The position numbers and the translations under genes are program-made. Positions 13,316-23,490 of a DNA stretch of 64,000 nucleotides are shown here, one piece after another (positions within the stretch are counted from its first letter, which is position 1; every line of letters begins with the position of its first letter). The notes beneath the pieces are model-generated. The model was given only the letters and a program-made list of their open reading frames with translations. It had not been told where the DNA came from and did no database searches. The DNA is from Seriola aureovittata (lineage: Eukaryota > Chordata > Actinopteri > Carangiformes > Carangidae). The stretch lies in NCBI RefSeq assembly GCF_021018895.1, contig NC_079380.1:10730236-10794235 (forward strand), in the 5' to 3' direction.

Positions 13316-14542
13316 CAGTACGGTCAGAAGGTATTCACACCCCGTCACTGTTTTCACATGTTGCAGCCTCATGCTAAAATCGTTTCAATTCATTTGTTTT
13401 CCCCTCATCAATCCACACTCAATACCTTATAATGACAAAAATGAAAACAGAATTTTAGAAATTTTAGCAAATTTATTTCAGACTCTGTGCTGTGACATTT
13501 GAAATTCAAGCTCAGGTGCCTCCATTTTCTCTTGATCGTCTTTGAGATGTTTCTAAACCTCGATTGGAGTCCACCTGTGGTAGATTCAATTGATTGGACA
13601 TGATTTAGAAAGGCAAACACCTGTGTATATAAGGTCTCACAGCTGACGGTGCATAACGGAGCTAAAACCAGGCCATGAGGTGAAGGAACTGCTGCGGAGC
13701 TCAGAGACAGGATTGTGTCGAGGCACAGATCTGGGGAAAGGCTACAAAAAAAAAAATTCTGTTGAATTGAAGGTTCCCAAGAGCACAGTGGCCTCCATCA
13801 GTCTGAAATAGAAGAAATTTAGAACCATCAGGACTCTTCCTAGAGGTGGCTGCCCCTCCAAACTGAGCAATGAGAGGGGCCTTGGTAAAAGAGGTGACCA
13901 AGAACCCAATGATCACTCTGGTTGAGCTCCAGAGATCCTATGTGGAGATGGGAGAATCTTCCTGCAGCACTCCACCGATCTGGGCTAAAGGACTCTCAGA
14001 CTGTGATAAACAAGATTCTCTGGTCCGATGAAAGCAAGATTGAACAGTTTGGCCTCAATTCTGAGTGTCGTCATTTCTGGAAGAAACCAGGCACACAGGC
14101 AAGACAACGGCTTAGGAACACTTCTGAATGTTCGTGAGTGGCCTCGGCCAGAGCCCTGACTTGAACCCGATCGAACATCTCTGGAGAGACCTGAAAATGT
14201 CTGTCCACTGACGATCCTCATCCAACCTGACAGAGCCTGAGAGGATCTGCAGAGACGAAAATCCCCAAATCCAGGTGTGAAAAGCTTGTTGCATCATACC
14301 CAAAAAGACTGGAGGCTGTAATCGCTGCTGAAGGTGCTTCAAATAAGCACTGAGTAAAGGGACTGAATACTTAGCTGATATTCCAGGTTTTCCTTTTTAA
14401 TATATTTTCAAAAAATTCTGTTTTTGCTTTGTCATTGTGGAGTATAGAGTGTAGATCGATGAGGGAAAGATTTTAGCATAAGGCTGCGACATAACAGAAC
14501 ATGAAAAAGGTGAAGGGGTCTGAATACTGTCTGAATTCACTG
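13316..14542 (+). mobile_element. internally deleted Tc1/mariner-type DNA transposon
   Basis: The 1227 bp element is flanked on both sides by TA, the Tc1/mariner target-site duplication (13314-13315 and 14543-14544). Its ends are long imperfect inverted repeats. The left end starts CAGTACGGTCAGAAGGTATT. The right end reads on the opposite strand as CAGTGAATTCAGACAGTATT. The interior carries a transposase remnant in the plus orientation. Intact fish Tc1-like elements are about 1.6 kb, so some 0.4 kb is missing. The layout and the readable coding text resemble the Tc1-like elements common in salmonids and other teleosts, as far as memory allows. The copy is defective and could move only if transposase were supplied in trans. 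Confidence 0.9.
13676..14356 (+). pseudogene. Tc1-like transposase remnant
   Basis: Fragments of a Tc1-family DDE transposase are readable in different frames. An N-terminal DNA-binding part lies around 13690-13930. Then comes NKILWSDESKIEQFGLNSE (about 14009-14065, containing the second catalytic aspartate region). The C-terminal block SPDLNPIEHLWRDLK (about 14154-14198) holds the last catalytic acidic residue. Sequence is missing between the helix-turn-helix part and the WSDE block (junction near 13980) and between the WSDE block and the SPDLNP block (junction near 14095). Frameshifts and stops separate the parts, so no functional enzyme is encoded. Confidence 0.85.
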
Positions 14543-17229
14543 TATGTGTAATTCGTTCTCACACACACACACAAACCCACCTAGCACAGACTTACAACAC
14601 CCTTATAACACTGCACATATCCATTGTTCTCTCTGTCGCCAGCCTCCATAACGGCGTGACTCACTTCTGTGGAGAAATAAATAAACCCTCCCTTTTTCTC
14701 CTCATCCTCTAGGACAAACCTTGTAGCAGCAGAGCTTTGCCAGCTCCAGGGAGCCCAAATCCTTTTTGTTCCTTTTTCATCCTGTGTTTACCTGATATTT
14801 GTTCACATTATGCTCACTACAGACTGAAAGGACAGAAGCTGATTTTTCAGGCTTTGAATAACTTCGACAGACCCTGTGCAAAAACCCAAAATGACTTGGT
14901 TAGTGCCTTTTATTTATTTATTTTTTTTTGACATGACCGCTTGTCACACGCTGCCATTTGAGTGCTACATGGTCAGTGACGCAATCGTGGCTGGTGCGAC
15001 ACAGTTGAGCTGTCTACGATAACATCACAGCAGTGTCTTTCTTGGTTGCTTACTTTTGTATGAAAGCGGTTAGTTGGATTTCACCATAATGTAAACACGT
15101 ATGGTGCATGGGCTTTCAGCATAAGAGTTGAGCTGTTGTAACACAGTGCACATGAGGTGGTACACCGTTCATCTTTTAGTCTCGCATTATAAGGATTGGT
15201 ACAGGATAAGCATTTCTCCTTTTCTTGCAGAGGTTTCTTGGAGGAACACTTTATTTAGTGTTTGCTCTCCTGATGTGATGTAAAGCGAAATGAATCGATA
15301 CTTGCTCTGCTTCAGAGCAAACAGTTAGAGAATAATTGAATGAGTGCCCCTCAGACTGAGACAAATGACTCTCATCTATGAGTGATTGGACTTGTTGCTG
15401 CCTTGCCCTGCGCTACCATACATCCCCCCCTCCCCTTTCTTATCTTCTTATTGCCTTCCTCCACGCCAAATTGAAATTCAAATGAGCCTCAGTAGCCCGA
15501 CAACAAGCAATATTTGTTTGCCAAATCATGTTGTAGGCACTTCTGGAACAAACATTCTAAAAGTTAAGATGAGATAAAAATGAAAGTTTAACACTACATA
15601 TCCATATTGGTTGCCGGAGGTTCCACGTTTGAACATTCAGGTGTATTTCTGCTTCATTATAAGTCTATTCCCTCATTGACATCACAGCTGATGCCGGCAC
15701 AAATTGCTGCAGTGAGGGTCTGGCAGTCCAGTATTTTAGAACTGACAGAGAAATGGATACAGAGCCCAATTATAGATATAGATGTCTGGTTTTATTTTTA
15801 ACAATATACCTTGAAAACTTGATAAGTGGTCTTTGCTCTGCTTCATTGCCGAGGATATCCCGTATAGTTGTCATTTTGTACTTGCAGAAACAGAACACCT
15901 TTATTTCTGTTTTATCCATGTGTGGTCTATGGTTTCATGGCCCGGAGGGAGGAACAGTCACGCAAGAGGAGCAATAGCTGGTTCTTCAGCCCTGTTTCAC
16001 TATTCACCATTATTTGTGTTAATTTCAACATCATCGCACAAAAGCAGAATTTCAGAAGTTCTGTTTAGTCTATTATGCATGACTACATTTAATTAAAATG
16101 CACCTGAGTGTTTTTGTAATGGTATGACCTTGTACCTTTTATCTGTAATTACTGGTGGCTCTTCTCTCTGTTTTTGTTTTATTTTTAATGTGTATTTGTG
16201 GTGTTCTTCTGCTTTTATTATTTAAGGTGCACACTTGTTTGGATTTATGACAAAGAAAACCAAATGAGATGAAATGGTTTATGAAAATGATAAGTGATAT
16301 TATCATACCAAAGTCATATAATTTCTCTTGTTGTGCTTCCATGCAAAATGTTTGGATGGATCTGATGTGCGTGAGGGAAGCAAAGGCATCTGGGAGGGTA
16401 ATTAAATCTATGGAGTGCTATGGGGCACAGATGTGCAGATCACATTTACAGTAGCGCCTGCTGTCGACTTCCCTGCTTCTCTAAACCCTGCCTCATCTGG
16501 ATGTGTGTGTTTCTGCATACTTGCATAAGAAACTGTATATTACATGTACAGAAAGTGGGACAAAAGCTATTTAAAGAGTCCATGTTAATCAAAAGCAGGG
16601 TTTATAATTAGAGATCAGAGTTTACAGTGTAAGTAGCTTCTGGTGGATGGTGTTGTGGATTGTTATGCAAGTGGTGGAGCACAGCTTTCAGCACCGTGCA
16701 CGGAACGTAAATTAAATAAATCACTGCAAAAATCAAAGGGAAAAGGTGCGTGTTCACTTCAACCTTTTTTTTTAGGGTTCAAAATGAGTTGGCAAGCTGT
16801 GACTCTGAAAAGTTGGAGAAGAAATAATTCACAGCCACAGCCACGTTACCGGCTCGGTCTGTCCAGTTTTCCGAGCTGCGGAAATAGGATTGAAATCGTA
16901 GTAACATGCAATTTGTCAGCAACCGTCCTCCATTAATGTTGAATGATGATATTCAGAGATCAAAAACAGAGATTTTTTTTTTTTTTTTCTCCCCGCCTCA
17001 TTGTGCTTCATGGGATTATTCAAGAGGGTCTTTCTTTCCAGTGATGTCTGTCCCAATAATGTCACCTCTTTTTAAACATGTGCGGGAGACAGGCTGGTGA
17101 TTAAATAGCGAGCTTCACTTTATGAAGTGGCAGCCTTTGGAAAGACCTCTTCCATCACGAACAAAGATCAGGATGCAGGATGACCTCAATCTCTCACTCA
17201 TTATAGGAGCTCCCCATTCAGTTTCCTCA

Positions 17230-17560
17230 TCACTCAGATGTACCGCTCGCGCACCATATGTGATGCATTCTGCCATATACGTAAAGCAGGGCAGATGTAA
17301 AACTTTGATAGCTCTCACGTCCCTCATGATTTTCTTAACATGCGCACGTACAAACAAGCAGTCGCAGGGTGAACCGGCGTGCCGGTTTTGAAACGTTGTC
17401 AAACAAAACTTAATGCAAATTGCGTCTTAATGACAGCAGTGTTTTTAATTATGCATCGCTTTCGCGGGCCGCTATAGTCACGTCAGCAGCCGTAAACACT
17501 ATTTCACGCATGGATGTGCAGATGCAAGACATATGCGCCCGAGAACATGTGCCGTGCGCC
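17230..17560. promoter_or_regulatory. CpG-enriched putative regulatory element
   Basis: CpG is visibly more frequent here than in the flanks. Recognisable sites are an octamer ATGCAAAT (17413-17420), a TTTTAATTAT homeodomain-type core (about 17443), a TCACGTCA CRE/E-box-like motif (about 17477), and a perfect 7-bp palindrome AACCGGC-GT-GCCGGTT (17372-17387) of the kind bound by Grainyhead/CP2 factors. No exon is attached. This is inference from motif clustering only. Confidence 0.25.
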
Positions 17561-20223
17561 CCTCTGCACTGCCTCCTGCTGTAGAACCTGTCAGCTGCTG
17601 TCAGGTACTGGGTTTTAGTGCGATGGAAGATTGTAAAAGAGTGGAGAACCCGCTGCGGTTGTGTATGAGTATTCTCCTACTGGCTGTCTCTCTTTTTCTC
17701 TTTGTGAAGACCTCAGAATGGCAGGTCTTCTGTGAGACTCACAGCTCGTCTCCCCCTCCTCTGCCCCAACGTTCCCTCCGTCTTTCCCTCCTGTTGGGCA
17801 TGAAAGAGCCCCCGTTTCTTTCTGTACATCCCATTTTGACTTTCTTCCTCCCTTCTGTCAGGCACTGAGACACGAATTCAGCCTCAAAAGCAGTGACCCA
17901 CAGAAGGGTTGCTGCATTCTGGATAACACTGGAGAGCAAATAAGGCAGTCAGTCAGAATGCTGGCCGAGCAGGGGTGAGGGAGGGTGTCAGGAGTCACCT
18001 ATATGGGAGAGGAGAAGATGACAGGGAGGGCAGGGAGGATGAGGGTGCGGGGTGAAAAGGGAGGCAGACGAGAAAAACCTGTACAGCAAGTTTTGCTTCC
18101 ACACAGTTGAGTCGTTGCTGTTGATAATAAAACTCCAGAGATTCTTTTCAGAGTGACACCGTTAGAGTTTGTTGGCTGTCTCGCATCTTCCTCATCTGTC
18201 TCTCCCTCTCTGTTTTTTTTTTTTCTCTCCTCTAGCAAGAACTAGGAACACACTGCGCTGCATACTCATTATCATTTGGTGTCCTACATACTTCAGAGTG
18301 GTGTTACTAGTGAGCGGGAGGATCTGTAGGCCAATGGGAAGTATGAGAAAAAGCCAAACTTTGACCCTTGTGTGTCTGCGCTTGTCATCTTTGCCACATT
18401 ATCTGTGTAGCATTTCTGTGGTAACAGCGGGCCCTGAGCTCCCCTCTGCTCTCTCCCTGACATTGGTGTTAGATGTTGCATAAACATTCAACCAGCCAAA
18501 AATGTTGTTTTTGAAATGGAGAGAAGGACTCAGAATGTGAAACCACGGATGAACGGAAAATGTTCAGAGAAATGTCCCTCACAGATTTCTGCCACTAAAG
18601 GCTGAGTTTTTCAATCAATGTAAATAAGCAGGCATATACTGTATGATTGCATTTGGTTCCATGGCCTTTGATTATGAGCCCAGATCTTGGCTTTCTCCTC
18701 TTCTAAACACTCTAATCATTTCATCAGCTGCTCTTCTTTTTGCTCAGCTGCTCATCACAACCTCTTCATCCCCTCTCATCTCTGGATCCGCATTTTCAAG
18801 GTTGATGAATTTGCCACCGCAACAAAGGACTTGTTTGCACTTCGCTCAGCATCTGGTTCCTACGTTCCAACTTTCATTTCAGCCACCCACTTGCGTGAAC
18901 TTCTTGTCTGCACCGTCTGAGAAAATCCCACAGACTATTGATTTACCAAGCACAGAATTAGCTATAAGTGCATGATTTATGAAATGACAAATGGCCAGAG
19001 GAGCATCCGCTCAGGGGAATCCAATTTATTTGCATTTTCAGTTCATTTTGTTTGTGTGTTATAAGCAATAACTCTCATTTTTATATTTACCTGTAGATTG
19101 TTGATCAAATTTTACTTCACCACATGTCCTGTTCCTGCCCATTCACACACAAATACACACAACCCATAATCACACATATATATATGCTTTTTTCTTCTAC
19201 TGTTGTGAATGTGTGTTGCTTCGATGCAAATACAATGTTTTATAACATATATTTACAAAAAAAACCCCCACATATAGTAAGCCTTCAGGAAGTACATGAA
19301 GGCACATTATGAAATGGATCTTTTACTGACTCTACTGTTACATAGACCATTTTTGTGTGTTTATTTTTCTTGTGCTGCTTTTTGCTGTTAAGGGTGGAGC
19401 ACTCATATTGAATGTGGGCGTTAGTATGTGGTTTGCTGCTTGTAGGGAACTTTGAAGTGGTGTTTAACAATTTATGTTTGTGCTTTAATCTGCCTGTTGT
19501 ATCATGTGACAATTACCTCTTTTAGGCATAATATTTAAAACAGTGTGGGGCAAGTCCAGTCTTTTTTTTTTTAATTCTTTTTTATTATAGTCTCTTTAAT
19601 TTTACTGCATTGTAAATAAAACTTTTACTGTGGTGGAGCAGCGTCTGGTTTCAGTTAATTCGGGGTCTTATGTAATTGCGTGTCCCGTGGTAATCCATGC
19701 ACACACATGTAAACAAAAAGCTGAGAATGAGGCAGTGAAAAGAAATCTCCACACTTTTCCCTTTTTCCCTATCCAGAATAATGACAATGCATTCATCACG
19801 CGGAATACCAGCTGTGTCGCATCATTTCTGTGCCATCTGTGGTAAACATGAAAAAGTTTGACCGCTTTCATAACCTCTTCTGTGAAACGCGATGGGTCAG
19901 GCAAGGAATAGTTTGAGTGACATTTTCTTTGTTCACAATAAATCTACATCGATAAATGTGCTTTGCTAAATTACAGTTTCCCACAGCGCATCAAGGTCCA
20001 TTCTGCGAGATCAGGGCCCCCATTGTTTGCTCAATCAGCGCCTATGTAACATCATAGACTGAACAACTGGAGGTTTTCAACAGTTTAATCATGTTACTCT
20101 CACTTTGTGCGGCTGCTGCTAAAGCTTTGACTTAATTGAGTCATAATAGTAGCCCCGATAATAATCTCATCCGAAGGATCATTAGAGGGATCGAATCAAT
20201 GTGAAATGGTTGAACTTTGTGCG

Positions 20224-20235
20224 ACCATCTGCTGG
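20224..20235 (-). promoter_or_regulatory. possible CTCF core motif
   Basis: ACCATCTGCTGG matches the reverse complement of the CTCF core (CCASYAGRKGGC) at 11 of 12 positions. A single short motif match has a high false-positive rate. Confidence 0.2.
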
Positions 20236-21813
20236 CGTTAAGAATTCAAGTGAAGTTAGTCTAAAATTAGGAGTTGCCAAAACAAGGCCGCATATGACTG
20301 TTGCTTTGAGCCAGCAAAGGATGCAAACTTTAAATCTTTTATTTTCTTCCAGGTCTGTGGGTGTCCACAGGCGGCCGAAAGTCTCCAGTCAATATTGGAT
20401 TGTGGCTTTTGTATACTCCATCCTTCCCTGAGCTCCTCCTCTTCATCTTCAGCTCTTTCTTTTTTATCCATCAGAGGGTGGTTCGGTGACTTTGTCGCTA
20501 GATCCTCTGTTGCAGTCGCCATGGTGTTTGATCCACTGGGTGGCCTGTATGTGTACTGCTCCGCTCTCTTCTCAAAGTCAAGCACACACTGATATGAATA
20601 ATTAAAGCGCTGGGGAGAGGCTGATTCTTCTCTTTTACAGAGCCCGACAGTGTTAGCCTGTTTGTCTGAGTGCTAAAGCTTTACTGAATCTGTTTGTGAA
20701 TGTGTTCTCTGATGTTCCTCCCCTCGTTTCCTCTTGAGATCAGTTGGAGCTTAATCACTGGTTACAATAACACTGCGAGGAAATTAAGATTTTCTAGGCC
20801 GTTGCAGTAACCTCCAAAGTTCCTACCCCCGCCTTTTAACTATTGCCTGCCTCTCCCTCTTTTTTTTTGTCCTTCCCTTCTTTCACTCCCTCCTTTACCT
20901 TTCTCCGATGAGATTGGGAAAAGGGCAAGAGGAGCCTCGCCGAGATATGAAATGTTCTGATTGCGGTTTGGACTCCTGTGTCCTTAAGGAAATTGAATTG
21001 ACCGGCGGTTATGTCTCAATACAGTGCGCTCAGTGACCTCCTCCACCTCGCTCTTATCAGCCGAGCCCCAGACTCGGCCTGGCCATGTCGCCAGGCCATT
21101 GTCACCGCTCACATCTGCCAGTGTGGGCAGCTACAGTGGGTACACGGAGCCATTTGAAATTTATGCCTCAGAGGACCGAAGTGCTGTATTAGAAATACAA
21201 GTTTATCACCGTGGCAGAAAATGCAATCTCCGGAGACTTGAGAGGAGCTATCGGCTATTTTGTTCCTCCACTTTTCCCCACTAGTGTTCACTCAATTACA
21301 CTTTCAAGTCCACTTCTCCGCCATTGAAATCCCTCTTCTTTCCTGCTCTCCTCTTGTCCTCTCACAAACTTGACTTTCGACACGCTCATCTGCCGCCTCT
21401 GCCGATATCCCAACCTGCTCTTTCTTTGTCTGCTCTCCTCATCCTGCACTCTCGCTCCACTTTCTCACACTTGCCTAAAGCTCAATATTTTCGATGTCTG
21501 CTCCGCTTCATCTTTTCACCCATCACTCTCCTATGCAGGATTGTAAAGGCAAAGCACATAATTGCTCCCTGTGGCCCCACGATTTCCTGGTAATTGCTAT
21601 AACGATGCTTGCTGGTTTGCTAATGTCGCCCTGATCTAGTCTTTGCCTAAGGTCACTTTGGATACAAATAAAAGAAGGCAAGTAAAACAAACAATCCAAT
21701 TGCTCCCAAACAGCACCCAGGCAGAAACCTTCATTTTGCCTCTTCTCTTTGACTCTTTGTTTTTTTCAGTCAGTTTTTTTTCTTATTGAGGAAAGTGGAT
21801 TTAATGGTTGACC

Positions 21814-21839
21814 GTGTGTGTGTGTGTGTGTGTGTGTCT

Positions 21840-21906
<67 letters not shown>

Positions 21907-21910
21907 CGTG
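21814..21910. repeat. (TG)n microsatellite
   Basis: About 97 bp of TG dinucleotides with two TC interruptions and a TATG tail. The Cys-Val and His-Thr open frames over it are artefacts. Confidence 0.95.
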
Positions 21911-22065
21911 TTTTGGGGGATGTGTGCATTTGTCACAAAAAACAGCAATATATAACAATAGCCTGACATTTTCATTTTCTTTTGCAAAGTGTCTTCGCCC
22001 CAGTGGGACTTCTTTTTATTGTGTGTGTCAGCGTCCATTCACATACTGTGTTGATGAAAACCTCC

Positions 22066-22067
<2 letters not shown>

Positions 22068-22110
<43 letters not shown>
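22068..22110. repeat. (TG)n microsatellite
   Basis: 43 bp of uninterrupted TG dinucleotides, about 160 bp from the larger TG tract at 21814. Confidence 0.95.
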
Positions 22111-22112
<2 letters not shown>

Positions 22113-22469
22113 AATTCACCCTGACTTGCGGTGTGCTCCTCTCGCCAGTGAATTCAGTGGTTTGACAGTGCTGCTCCTCAGAGACTGCAGCATTTTGGCA
22201 GCTGTGTGACATCACCTGTTGCTGTCACTGCAACAACTTGATCATGCCATCCTGGCGCTTAGCTGTGCTTGCAGCACCAGGCCGAGAAGAGAGAGGACAG
22301 CAAGATGAGACGGAGACCCTGCTCCCTCTGCGTCCCTGGGTTGCTCCGGTGATGGACGACCCTGTGAATGGCTGTGACTGCAGAGTGGGGTGGCCCACAA
22401 GGGTGGCGGTTCCAGCGTGCTCTGTCCCCTCCATCTCCCCACTGTGATGAATGTAAAATTGATAAAGGC

Positions 22470-22760
22470 TCATTAATATGTGTGGATAGATTTTGGCATT
22501 GACTACCTCAGCAGCTCCTGCTGCTTGTTTTGGGGAAATTAATTTAATAACTGGATCAGTAAAGCGCCGTGATCACAGCCCTAGCTTCAATTTGCATATT
22601 AATGTAGCATAGTGTGTGCAGCCTGCAATGTTTATGGACGGGTGGGGCTGAAGCGACTGTTTTTAATTACCTTTACTTTGTGTAACTCTGGAGGTGACAG
22701 GGGTGGGGTCCTGTTGCATCACAGCGGAGGCAAGAAAAGGCAGTATTTCCCCAGTGGAAA
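22470..22760. promoter_or_regulatory. putative conserved enhancer with octamer/homeodomain sites
   Basis: This 290 bp block holds ATTTGCATATTAAT (22590-22603), a POU octamer fused to a homeodomain core, as well as TTAATTTAATAA and TTTTTAATTACC cores and GC-rich spacers, with no open frame. The dense, non-repetitive mix is typical of developmental enhancers near brain genes. Conservation has not been tested. Confidence 0.25.
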
Positions 22761-23161
22761 CTTCCTAATGCTTCTGCATATTTATTAAAAAGGTATTTTG
22801 GTGTCCCTGCTCACCCAGAAGACCAGTGGTGGGATTTTTCTTCCTAATGCAAGTTGAAGAAAAATAATCACACCAATATGAATCCACCCTCATGGATTTC
22901 TTTCTTCAGTGATTTCACTTTGAGCCTTTTGTGCGTCCCCACATAAATGAATACCTAAACTCTTATTAAATGTCAAGCCTCAATATGTTTTAATGCGTGT
23001 GTGAGGTGTGGTGAAATCATTTTATGAATGTGTGGGCTTGATGAAGATTTATGCGATGTTTAAAACGGAATATATATTCTATAGGCATGAATTATACAGC
23101 AGCATTATGGGAGGAATGTGAACTCGCATGTCTCAACCTGGAGCAAAAATCAGCACACATT

Positions 23162-23192
23162 AGAGAGGGGGGGAGAGGGGGAGGGGGAGAGG

Positions 23193-23236
<44 letters not shown>

Positions 23237-23398
23237 GAGAGGGGGAGAGGGGGAGAGGGGGGGAGAGAGGGGGGGAGAGGGGGAGAGAGAGGGGGGGAGA
23301 GGGGGAGAGGGGGGGGAGAGGGGGGGAGAGAGGGGGAGAGAGGGAGAGAGAGGGAGAGAGAGAGAGGAGAGAGGGAGAGAGAGGGAGAGAGGGGGAGA

Positions 23399-23488
<90 letters not shown>
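23162..23488 (+). repeat. 327-bp uninterrupted purine tract (GA and GGGGGAGA units)
   Basis: Every base is G or A. A left part of GGGGGAGA-type units surrounds a (GA)n core, a central part is rich in runs of 4-7 G, and the right end is a pure (GA)n of nearly 90 bp. The 125- and 164-residue Arg/Glu/Gly open frames are produced by the repeat. Such tracts can form triplex (H-DNA) and, in the G-rich half, quadruplex structures. Confidence 0.95.

Positions 23489-23490
<2 letters not shown>

Larger units (their letters stand above)
14543..21813. other. non-coding stretch
   Basis: No exon or RNA gene recognised. Homopolymer runs occur at 14910-14929, 16974-16990 and 18211-18225. A few segments have features of regulatory DNA and are listed separately (17230-17560, 20224-20235, 21060-21097). 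A minus-strand open frame at 20256-20522 starts in a strong Kozak context but is otherwise unsupported. Confidence 0.4.

Noticed and set aside
16687..16709. RE1-like TTCAGCACC half-site
   Set aside because: Only the left half matches. The right half is weak and misspaced.
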